Source: an uncultured Shewanella sp.
Lineage (GTDB): Bacteria; Pseudomonadota; Gammaproteobacteria; Enterobacterales; Shewanellaceae
Length of the DNA stretch: 64,000 nucleotides
Direction of reading: 5' to 3'
Assembly: GCF_947501665.1 (NCBI RefSeq)
Contig: NZ_CANMWS010000019.1
Coordinates: forward strand, 1 to 64,000
The position numbers were made by a program, and so were the translations under genes. The notes beneath the pieces are model-generated. The model had not been told where the DNA came from, ran no database searches, and saw nothing but the letters and a program-made list of their open reading frames with translations. Shown piece by piece: positions 36,479 through 43,956 of the stretch. How positions within the stretch are numbered: position 1 is the stretch's first letter; each line of letters starts with the position of its first letter.

Positions 36479-38083
36479 TTAATCCTGAGGTTGTTTATAA
36501 ATTTGCCCAGCTACCCCTTCATACTTCCAGCTTCCGGTGCCTGATCCCAGCTCACTCCAGTTAGTAGTATAATGATGATCTGAAACACTGCTATTCCAAT
36601 AACGATAAATATTGGTTGTTTGACTTGATTTTGCAGGTAAATAGCCTGCGATTCCCTCTTTTTTCCAGTTCGCCGTGCCGTCACCTAACTCATTATAATT
36701 CGTAGTATAAAAATGATCGATACCGCGACTATTGTAATATCGATACAAAGGCTGACCTTTGCTGCTCCACCTTTCAACATAACCAAGGATGCCTTCATAC
36801 ACCCAGCCACTTTGAGGTGCCGACTGTAGTTCAGACCAATTTGCAGTAAAGAAATGATCCTTCCCATTAGTATTATAATAACGATGCATAATCCCATAAC
36901 GATTATTCGTCGCTAATGAATAAGCAAGTAAATTAGGTGTATCAGAGGTCTTTCTGTCCGTTACTTTACCGAAGGTTGGCTTTCGCATAATCGCGTTAAT
37001 TACACTTTTTGCACTGGCTGTCCTTGCCCCTTGTAAATATAAAGCCGCAATACCAGCCACATGAGGAGCAGCCATAGAAGTACCATTGGAATTACGAAAA
37101 CTGGTATCTGATACATGTGAAGCTGATCTTATATTTTCTCCTGGTGCCCACACATCAACGCATTGTCCATAATTAGAAAAACCACTTCTTCTGTCATTTG
37201 AATCGATAGCCCCAACTGTTAATGCTTCCTTCGCTCTGGCTGGACTCTTATTACACGCATCACTGGAATCATTTCCTGCAGCTGTAATAACAGTAAAACC
37301 AGCATCAACAGCATTTTTCACCGCTGTATCCACTGAATTCATAGCCGGACCACCCGCACTGATATTAATGACTGCAGGCTTTTGTCCATTGGCCACCACC
37401 CAATCAATCCCTTTTGCCATATTAGACATAGAACCGCTACCATTACAATCGAGTATCCTCACTGAGAAAATATTTGCCTGTTTAGCCACTCCCGATAGCT
37501 GACCCGCTATCGTTGCCGCCACATGGGTACCGTGTCCATTACAATCTCCATTGATATTATTGGTATTATTAATAATATCCCTGCCATCTTTTGCTCTGGT
37601 ACCAAACTCATTATGAGAATCTCTGACCCCAGTGTCCAGAACATATACATTTACTCCTGTGCCATTTCGATCATAAGTGTATTCTCCATTTAAGGTTTTA
37701 TTACGTTGATCGATTCTGTCCAAGCCCCAAGGAGGATTAATCTGTCGCTCAAGTGTTGAAGCACGTGAGGTTTGATCTTGTTCTATATAATCAACATTGG
37801 CGTTGGCACTTAATTTATAAATATCCTCAATACTGCCTTTTACAACAAAACCATTCAATGCATGATTAAATACGGAACGAAGTTCCAGATCAGTGAAACG
37901 GATTAATTCATTGGCCTGAAGCTTGTTATTTAATAAATATCCTTTAGAACTGACAGTTGATTTCAATACCACAATAAAATGTTCAGATGGGTTTATTGGA
38001 GAATAAAACACATTGGAAACCTTAGCAAAAACTGGCAAGGTTAAAATAAAACACAAACTGCTAAATAAAATCCTTTTCATCAT
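36479..38083 (-). CDS. Secreted S8 (subtilisin/proteinase K-like) protease with three C-terminal repeats
   Basis: 534 aa. Signal peptide about 1-20 (ends LPVFA); inhibitor I9-type propeptide about 33-105 (EHFIVVLK...VDYIEQD); S8 domain with Asp150 in VLDTGVRDSH, His184 in NGHGTHVAATIAG, oxyanion Asn271 and Ser336 in GTSMAAPHVAG. The C-terminus (about 395-534) has three units opening MHRYYN/LYRYYN/IYRYWN with DHFFTANWSEL, DHFYTTNYNEL and DHHYTTNWSEL: a DUF5648-like repeat family. It should be an exported protease; the repeats may bind polymers or cell surfaces (inference). AAGGA precedes adjacent ATGs 38083 and 38080; the second has better spacing. Confidence 0.93.
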   Translation of the reverse strand: MMKRILFSSLCFILTLPVFAKVSNVFYSPINPSEHFIVVLKSTVSSKGYLLNNKLQANELIRFTDLELRSVFNHALNGFVVKGSIEDIYKLSANANVDYIEQDQTSRASTLERQINPPWGLDRIDQRNKTLNGEYTYDRNGTGVNVYVLDTGVRDSHNEFGTRAKDGRDIINNTNNINGDCNGHGTHVAATIAGQLSGVAKQANIFSVRILDCNGSGSMSNMAKGIDWVVANGQKPAVINISAGGPAMNSVDTAVKNAVDAGFTVITAAGNDSSDACNKSPARAKEALTVGAIDSNDRRSGFSNYGQCVDVWAPGENIRSASHVSDTSFRNSNGTSMAAPHVAGIAALYLQGARTASAKSVINAIMRKPTFGKVTDRKTSDTPNLLAYSLATNNRYGIMHRYYNTNGKDHFFTANWSELQSAPQSGWVYEGILGYVERWSSKGQPLYRYYNSRGIDHFYTTNYNELGDGTANWKKEGIAGYLPAKSSQTTNIYRYWNSSVSDHHYTTNWSELGSGTGSWKYEGVAGQIYKQPQD

Positions 38084-38416
38084 TTATTCCTTGTAAAAAT
38101 TAAAACACTCAATTTAATAAAAGAGATAACCTAAATGCGAAATAATAAATGTCGCAATTTATTCCGATTTAGATGGTATGATACAGAGACAACTCAATAT
38201 AACAATTCATCTTTTCTATTAGTAAATTAGATTATTACTCATTAGCCCTTTTTATCATGAAGAGCTTATAAAGAGTTCCGCCACTGTTTTTTGTTATAAA
38301 ATAGGAGAGACAGTGCACCGAGTGCGGCGCCTGTTTCTTTTCAAGAATGGCTGTACGCCCAAAATCAAAGCTAACCCCTTGCTCACCCATGCCATCGAGA
38401 GTCTTCAACTCGTTTA

Positions 38417-39154
38417 TCAATCGTTGCATACTGATATAAAGTGCGGTGCAAAAGCTTGGCTCACACCTGCAGCGAGAAAGGCACTGCCAAAATTACCGCC
38501 TTGAGCGGCTGCCATAACCCCACCAGCAAAGCCATGAGTGATGGTTTTTGCTGCTCGAGCTCCCATGGTAAGAATAGGCTTACCATTTTCTGATACGTAT
38601 TTTCCGCCCTCTGTCATATAGCAATTAGCGCAGTTTTGAATAGTAAAGGCTTCACCTATACCATAAAATACTGCCGACATCGCTCCTGTGATAGCGCCTG
38701 ATGTCAAGGCTGCTCGCATACTCCCAGTGCGATAATAGGTTAAGTTGGCTGACGCTAATGCCGTAAACCCAATACTACAAGGGCCACAAAATGCTGTGGT
38801 GACAACACCAACGGCGGCAATAGTCACCGAGGTTAAGGTTTGGCTGTTGGCGATGAGTTCATGGGATTTGTGGGAAACATACGCGCCTTCAATGCCTGCG
38901 AGTCCAAAACCTGCCGCTTTCGTTAATGCTTTAAAAAAGTACCCGCTCGGATCGGTATACGTCAGCGGATTATTCAATACATACGAATAGCGATTGTAAT
39001 TTTGCAGGTTCTTTGGCGCTTGACTCTGGTTTAACAAGAAGAGGGGATCGGCTTGCAGGAAACGGTCCAAGATTGTGATAAGGCTCGGGTCGTAAATACG
39101 GCCGCCCATTTGCTTTAACCTCATTGATCCAACAAAAAGTGTGGATAAAATCAA
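38417..39154 (-). pseudogene. Truncated Rhs-family C-terminal fragment
   Basis: An open 245-codon frame. Residues about 17-72 match the RHS-repeat-associated core: MGGRIYDPSLITILDRFLQADP, NRYSYVLNNPLTYTDPSGYFF. The first residues (MILSTLFVGSMRLKQ) are not Rhs-like, so everything before the core is missing; full-length Rhs proteins are over 1000 aa. The rest (about 73-245) is an Ala/Gly-rich, helix-type region (AGIEGAYVSHKSHELIAN..., GNFGSAFLAAGVSQAFAP), as found between core and toxin tip. The frame ends VCND without a recognisable toxin domain. An overlapping frame at 38235-38429 may be a frame-shifted tail. Adjacent to a copy of the repeat border (39141-39160). Confidence 0.75.
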
Positions 39155-39209
39155 ACTAACCCCCTCTCATAAGTCCAACCCACAAAGTGGTGAAATTCAC
39201 TCACTATTG

Positions 39210-39285
39210 GACCTACAGTATGGAGTGAAAGTTGCACGCTGGGTTCTTAGAGGGGCGGCACTTAGTGACAAGTGTCGCCTACTTG
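39210..39285 (+). mobile_element. Group II intron 3'-end remnant (domain V-VI-like)
   Basis: On the plus strand GACCTACAGTATGGAGTGAAA followed by GTTGCACGCTGGGTTCTTAGAGG (39210-39252) resembles domain V of bacterial group II introns: a hairpin capped by GAAA-type loop with ...CACGC..GGTTC at its 3' side. Next comes a 10-bp stem GGCGGCACTT / AAGTGTCGCC (39254-39279), as expected for domain VI, and then TACTTG, like the TAC..GAC intron end. The domain V base is imperfectly paired and no reverse transcriptase is present, so this is a decayed remnant at best. Confidence 0.5.
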
Positions 39286-39369
39286 GCAATGGGGGCCAAT
39301 GCCATGAATTATGCCTGTTTCAGTTTTCGCTCTTGCTTCCTGTGACACTTCTCGCTATAAATTTTCTGA

Positions 39370-39822
39370 TTATTCTACTGAGGATACAATAGGTTTTATA
39401 TCATCATTATCATCTTCAACGCTTCCATCATCATCATATTGCCAAGCATCAATTGCGGCTTGAATTTCTCTTCTATCAGCCATCATGTCATCAAAGTTTT
39501 CTTGATATTCTGAATCAACACCAATATTCACCGCTGTAGTAGTATAATGAGAAATTGTTTTATTTGATTCGCCTTTAGTATCATTGTTGATAGAAGTTGA
39601 TCCAGAGAGTACTTTGGTAACGTCAAATTTTTCAACTTTTTCTTCTTCTATATTAATAACATATACTATTACTGTTTCATCTAAAACTGCTTGTGCTTTA
39701 GCAGTTGTTTCCATCGAAGTTGAATAAATGCAGTTTTCACATACAACAGTCAATGGCTCTTCATTTGCCATAGCTGGAGATGTTACGGCAAAAAGATATA
39801 GTGCTAATATTTTTCTAAACAT
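39370..39822 (-). CDS. Acidic exported protein of unknown function
   Basis: 150 aa, signal peptide about 1-19 (ends PAMA). The mature part begins NEEPLTVVCENCIYSTSMETTAKAQAVLDETVIVYVINI, with a CENC pair near its N-terminus, and ends in a strongly acidic tail (DDDGSVEDDNDD). I recognise no family. A CxxC pair could be a metal or redox site but may simply be a disulfide. It lies between the Rhs remnant and an AT-rich gap on the minus strand; whether it belongs to the Rhs element is unclear. Confidence 0.7.
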   Translation of the reverse strand: MFRKILALYLFAVTSPAMANEEPLTVVCENCIYSTSMETTAKAQAVLDETVIVYVINIEEEKVEKFDVTKVLSGSTSINNDTKGESNKTISHYTTTAVNIGVDSEYQENFDDMMADRREIQAAIDAWQYDDDGSVEDDNDDIKPIVSSVE

Positions 39823-40138
39823 TACTAACCTTTAATTTTAATTTTTTATTGTTAAATATAATAATTTAGTTTCAATTGTGTGCAAAAACTAACATATGTA
39901 AAAAATAAGTTTAAACTAATTTGCTTTTGTTAATTTGTCATGTTTGTTATGAATTATATGGCTGATTAGTTGATAATTTCACATTAGTCGTTATTTTGGA
40001 TAATTATTCTTTTATTCACATAATATTCATATGAAATAAACAAAAAGTGCTCTTTGGATTTTCTCAAATTAAATGCAAATATAAATTTATTATGATTGCA
40101 AGGAGCGCCAATATCATACTGCAGGTTGCCTGTCTTGG
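39823..40138. other. AT-rich gap beside possible gene fragment
   Basis: About 316 bp, strongly AT-rich to about 40080, with no gene or structure I can support. From about 40085 the base composition changes abruptly and the frame of the gene at 40139 is open upstream of its first start codon, suggesting a join near 40085-40100. Confidence 0.45.
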
Positions 40139-40693
40139 TTGATCATGGGGGCGGCGGCCTGGGCCTATCGGCGTCAGGGCTATCGCCTGCCAGCGGCCAA
40201 TTTGTCTTATATTATCGACTGGGTGGTGTACGGTGAGTTTGACAAACATGTGTCGACTTACCATCAGGATCATCATTTGACTATAAGCTGGCAATTACGC
40301 ATTAAAGGCCATCCTGTAGCCAGTGAAGCCGATATTATCAATGCGGTTGAAGCCTATTTGTGTGGTGAATATGAAGGACATCTCGGCCAGAGTCACAACG
40401 ATCCTGTCATTCCGCCCTTTGATCGCCAGAATTTTAGTTATAGCATGAGTGGCACTGATGAAATCGATCAATTAGCTTGGCTCAAGCATCAAAAAGATCC
40501 TCATTTTTCCTCAACTGATGTACCGTTAACCTCGCGGGAGCTGGTATTAAGTTGCGATCAAGTTCGAGTGCAATACTTAGAGCGTTGGTGGCCGAGAATG
40601 TATGATACCCTCGGTGGTGTTTTATTTCGTGCCAATCAGCGGCGTATACCACGACCCGAGATCCATTTGGATTACGTTATTCATTGGGATTAA
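40139..40693 (+). CDS. Hypothetical protein, probably a 5'-truncated gene
   Basis: 184 aa from TTG 40139, or 182 from ATG 40145. No ribosome-binding site precedes either, while the same frame is open upstream to about 40085, and its beginning (ERQYHTAGCLSWLIMGAAAW in translation) looks like an interior part of a protein. The opening region is GC-richer than its neighbours. The sequence has many His, Asp and Trp (for example DKHVSTYHQDHHLTISWQL) and ends HLDYVIHWD; I recognise no family. It ends with a strong terminator, so a real gene once ended here. Likely the tail of a disrupted gene. Confidence 0.6.
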   Translation: MIMGAAAWAYRRQGYRLPAANLSYIIDWVVYGEFDKHVSTYHQDHHLTISWQLRIKGHPVASEADIINAVEAYLCGEYEGHLGQSHNDPVIPPFDRQNFSYSMSGTDEIDQLAWLKHQKDPHFSSTDVPLTSRELVLSCDQVRVQYLERWWPRMYDTLGGVLFRANQRRIPRPEIHLDYVIHWD

Positions 40694-40727
40694 CTGGTTT
40701 TATTTAATATCACAATTGATAGTTAAT

Positions 40728-40761
40728 ACCAAAAAGGACGCTTTGATGCGTCCTTTTTGGT
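40728..40761. terminator. Strong bidirectional terminator
   Basis: Perfect 14-bp inverted repeat ACCAAAAAGGACGC / GCGTCCTTTTTGGT with a 6-nt loop. It separates the 40139 gene from the convergent XRE gene. The 11-bp core AAAAAGGACGC is identical in the terminator at 43891-43918. Confidence 0.88.
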
Positions 40762-40790
40762 GTGACTTGAATGTGTGAGTGTCGTTTGTG

Positions 40791-41015
40791 CTACTTTTCT
40801 ATTTCTATGCTATTGCCCTTAAATTCGAGAATATCGCCGGGTTGGCAGTCTAAATATTGGCAGATAGTGGCCAAGGTTTCGAAACGCACCCCTTTGACTT
40901 TACCCCTTTTAAGTAAAGATAGGTTCGCTTCGGTGATCCCAATGGCTTTGGCTAGCTCTTTGGAGCTGACTTTTCGAATTGCCATCATGACGTCTAAATT
41001 AACAATGATTTCCAT
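40791..41015 (-). CDS. XRE family transcriptional regulator (YozG/HTH_26-like)
   Basis: 74 aa, a single Cro/CI-type helix-turn-helix: VSSKELAKAIGITEANLSLLKRGKVKGVRFETLATICQYLDCQPGDILEF, the pattern of the short regulators found beside membrane proteins. It lies 26 nt after the DUF2975 gene on the same strand and very likely forms a two-gene operon with it. Probably an autoregulator of the pair. Confidence 0.9.
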   Translation of the reverse strand: MEIIVNLDVMMAIRKVSSKELAKAIGITEANLSLLKRGKVKGVRFETLATICQYLDCQPGDILEFKGNSIEIEK

Positions 41016-41041
41016 GGTGCGTGATAAACCTGATTGGTTCG

Positions 41042-41629
41042 TTAAATAAATGCCTTGTTTTCGGCTTCGATGTCTTTAGCAGCCTTTAATAAATAAGCAA
41101 TCACAAGCAAGAGTAAGAGTGTGGTGATGCTGTCAAAGCTGATTTCCAATTGAAGTGGAAAGTGGCCTGTTAAGTGTAATGGGCTTTGTTGCTCAAGCAC
41201 AGAATAATAATGGTGGATCATTAATGGTTGAATAAATTTATAGACGAAACTCACTATTTTTATCCAAATTAACCACAAATAACAGTTCATGGTCTGGCTA
41301 CTGAAAAATTGGCCTTGTTGAAAATAGCCCAGTAATTTTTGCATCCAGAATACCCCTAATACCAGAGCAAAAAAGAGAGGGAATTGTATGGTGAATAAGA
41401 TGCCACGATTAGCCCCTTCATGGAACCAGAGAGCATGAAATAGGGGGTTACCGCCTAAGCGCAATTCATCACTGTCAATATAGCTATAGCCTAAAAAGGC
41501 AACAATGACAGCCATTGCTAATATCACTAAAACTCGAAATACGCCACTGATTTTCATCAGCTTTTTCATGTTGTTATTAGTTTTTATACTACTGTTTTTA
41601 TTATGTTTATTATCAGTATTAGTCTTCAT
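41042..41629 (-). CDS. DUF2975 membrane protein
   Basis: 195 aa with four hydrophobic segments (about 30-50, 80-100, 120-140, 165-185) and a hydrophilic Asn/Lys-rich N-terminus. The family pattern (GVFWMQKLLGYFQQGQFFSSQTMNCYLWLIWI) is that of DUF2975. In other bacteria DUF2975 genes are paired with small XRE regulators exactly as here. Function unknown. A shorter start at 41569 (MKKLMKISG) is possible but has no ribosome-binding site. Confidence 0.82.
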   Translation of the reverse strand: MKTNTDNKHNKNSSIKTNNNMKKLMKISGVFRVLVILAMAVIVAFLGYSYIDSDELRLGGNPLFHALWFHEGANRGILFTIQFPLFFALVLGVFWMQKLLGYFQQGQFFSSQTMNCYLWLIWIKIVSFVYKFIQPLMIHHYYSVLEQQSPLHLTGHFPLQLEISFDSITTLLLLLVIAYLLKAAKDIEAENKAFI

Positions 41630-41794
41630 ATCTCAATATGCTCTTTTGATGATGCTGTCAATATAGCATGATTTCACATTAGTGTTAATCGATAAATAAT
41701 TATTGTTTTACAATAATTATTTTCTGCTATATGATGATTTCAAATGTTGTTAAACATAATTGAATGACCGCTGCAATTAAGAGGAATAAAGGAA

Positions 41795-43864
41795 ATGTTG
41801 AAAATAAAAATAGGGACGGTAGGGAGATTACTCGGCTTGGGTTTGCTGTGTTTATGGCTAACGGGTTGCGCACAAGATGGCAGATTGAATGAGATGAGTT
41901 TACAGCAAGAGGCTGAAGCTGAGCTTATTCCCGTAGAGCATTTTTTTAATGAGCAAGCTGTGAGTGGGCTGAAAGGTTCAAAAGATGGAAAATGGTTGGC
42001 TTTTTTTAAAGAATATCAGGGAAGCAGAAATATTTATTTAATGGCGGTGGGTGAGCGTCAAGAAACGGCTGTTCCGGTGACTCAATCAAAAGATCCCATC
42101 AAGGCATTTTATTGGTCAACACAAGAAAATACGCTGTTTTTTGTCAAAGATACTGAGGGCAATGAGAATACTCAGCTGTATCAATTAACCTTTGATGAGG
42201 ATAACTCGCAACGACAAGGAATCTTATCCAACATCAGCATGAAAGCACTAACGGACAATGATCAAGTAACTTACGAGTATATCGGGCAAGTGAAAGATAA
42301 GCCTGATACCTTAGTGGTGATGGCCAATCAGGATAATGTTGAGCGCTCTGATCTGTATCATTTGAATGTAAATACAACGAATATCAGTCCTGTTTTCATC
42401 AATAAGGATGGATTAATTGAGGTAAAAGTGAGCAGTCAGGGGTTACCTCTTGTGGGAGTTGGCAATAATCCAAATAATACGTCAACACTGTATATTCAAT
42501 CAAAAAATGCTTGGAAGGCATTATTGACCACTCAATTTGGTGAGCAGCTTGAGTTATATGGCCTGGATGAAAAGCAAGGGCTGGCGTATATCGGTGCCAA
42601 CATTGATGGTCGAGATAAGATGCAGCTTATTCGTGTTGCGCTTAAAACGGGGAAGCTGACCACGCTACATCAAGATCCTTTAAATGAGTCAGATGTTTAT
42701 GATGTGACATTTAATGAAAATGGCGTGCCTGTGGCTGTGTCTTATTATGGGGGGCGTTTGCGCACTTACCCATTAACTGAGCAATTTGCCCATCATTGGG
42801 CAAAGGTTAATACGCATTTTAAGGAAGATGTTGAAATAAGCATTCATTCTTTGGATGAAACCACTGGCCTTTGGCAATTGAATGTGGGCAGTGATGTGGA
42901 TATGGGCAGTGAATACCGCTATAACGCTAAGACTGAAACCGTGAGTGTGTTATTAGCAACCCAGCCCGCCATCGCTCCTGAGCGGCTTTCTCATCGACAA
43001 TCTATTACTTATCAAGCTCGTGATGGCGTGACTATTCAAGCTTATTTGACCTTACCCAAAGGGAAAACGCAGCACTTACCTACCATTATTTTACCCCATG
43101 GTGGCCCTTGGGCACGGGATTACTGGCGCTTATCGTCGGGCTATTTTCATCCGGTTGCACAGCTGCTTGCTAATCGAGGCTATGCGGTGTTGCAACCTAA
43201 CTTTCGTGCGTCCACCGGTTTTGGTAAGCATTTCTTAAATCTGGGCAATAAGAGCTGGGGCACGGGCGGAATGCAAAATGATCTGACCGATGGTGTACAA
43301 TTTTTAATTGATGAAGGCATCGCGGATAAGCAACGTGTGGGCATTATGGGGGCGTCATATGGTGGTTATGCGGCGTTAGCGGGGATCACTTTTACGCCTG
43401 ATGTGTACCGTGCGGCGGTGTCTTATGTGGGGCCGTCTAGCTTAATTACTTTACTTGAGTCCTTTCCTGAGCGTTTTCGTCCTTATCTCGCTCGTTTTTA
43501 TAATGCGGTAGGGGATCCACTGATTGCAGCGGATAGAAAAGATATGTTGGCCCGCTCTCCCATTGAGTTTGTGGATAAAATTAAAACGCCTTTATTGTTA
43601 GTACAAGGGGCGAACGATCCGAGAGTGACCCAGCAAGAGTCGGATAATATTGCCAAGGTGATGTTTAAGCAGTCATTGCCGATGGAATATATTTTAGCGA
43701 AAGATGAAGGCCATGGTTTTTTAAAGCGCCAAAATAAACTGGCTTATGTGGTGGCCATGGAGCAATTTTTTGCAAAACATTTAGGTGGGCGAGCCGATAG
43801 CAATGGACCTTCGGTTATCAGTGCGCATTTAGATACTCTGAAAGTGGACGTGAGTCGTTTGTAA
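41795..43864 (+). CDS. S9 family peptidase, lipoprotein (prolyl oligopeptidase-like)
   Basis: 689 aa. A lipobox WLTGC (Cys25) follows a hydrophobic segment, so the protein is envelope-anchored. Residues about 50-390 are the beta-propeller-like part; about 430-665 is the alpha/beta-hydrolase domain with nucleophile Ser in GIMGASYGGYAAL, Asp in VQGANDPRVTQQ and His in DEGHGF. RBS GAGGAATAAAGGAA precedes the start. S9 enzymes cleave short peptides, often after proline; the peptide substrate is not known. Single gene with its own terminator. Confidence 0.92.
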   Translation: MLKIKIGTVGRLLGLGLLCLWLTGCAQDGRLNEMSLQQEAEAELIPVEHFFNEQAVSGLKGSKDGKWLAFFKEYQGSRNIYLMAVGERQETAVPVTQSKDPIKAFYWSTQENTLFFVKDTEGNENTQLYQLTFDEDNSQRQGILSNISMKALTDNDQVTYEYIGQVKDKPDTLVVMANQDNVERSDLYHLNVNTTNISPVFINKDGLIEVKVSSQGLPLVGVGNNPNNTSTLYIQSKNAWKALLTTQFGEQLELYGLDEKQGLAYIGANIDGRDKMQLIRVALKTGKLTTLHQDPLNESDVYDVTFNENGVPVAVSYYGGRLRTYPLTEQFAHHWAKVNTHFKEDVEISIHSLDETTGLWQLNVGSDVDMGSEYRYNAKTETVSVLLATQPAIAPERLSHRQSITYQARDGVTIQAYLTLPKGKTQHLPTIILPHGGPWARDYWRLSSGYFHPVAQLLANRGYAVLQPNFRASTGFGKHFLNLGNKSWGTGGMQNDLTDGVQFLIDEGIADKQRVGIMGASYGGYAALAGITFTPDVYRAAVSYVGPSSLITLLESFPERFRPYLARFYNAVGDPLIAADRKDMLARSPIEFVDKIKTPLLLVQGANDPRVTQQESDNIAKVMFKQSLPMEYILAKDEGHGFLKRQNKLAYVVAMEQFFAKHLGGRADSNGPSVISAHLDTLKVDVSRL

Positions 43865-43890
43865 CTTGTTCTTATCCTGTATTGGTGAGT

Positions 43891-43918
43891 AAAAAGGACG
43901 CTAACATGCGTCCTTTTT
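43891..43918. terminator. Terminator downstream of S9 peptidase
   Basis: Perfect inverted repeat AAAAAGGACGC / GCGTCCTTTTT with a TAACAT loop, located 26 nt after the stop. The flanking A and T runs allow activity toward the convergent permease gene as well. Confidence 0.88.
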
Positions 43919-43956
43919 ATTGGAATTATTCCTGTTGTTTACTGACAAATAGCGAA

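Noticed and set aside
38235..38429. 64-codon minus-strand frame overlapping the Rhs fragment end
   Set aside because: Could be a frame-shifted tail or immunity gene, but it has no family match I recognise and no ribosome-binding site; it is mentioned only in the Rhs entry.
39141..39392. Plus-strand frame containing ARWVLRGAALSDKC
   Set aside because: Its sequence is explained by the intron-like RNA structure at 39210-39285 rather than by coding.
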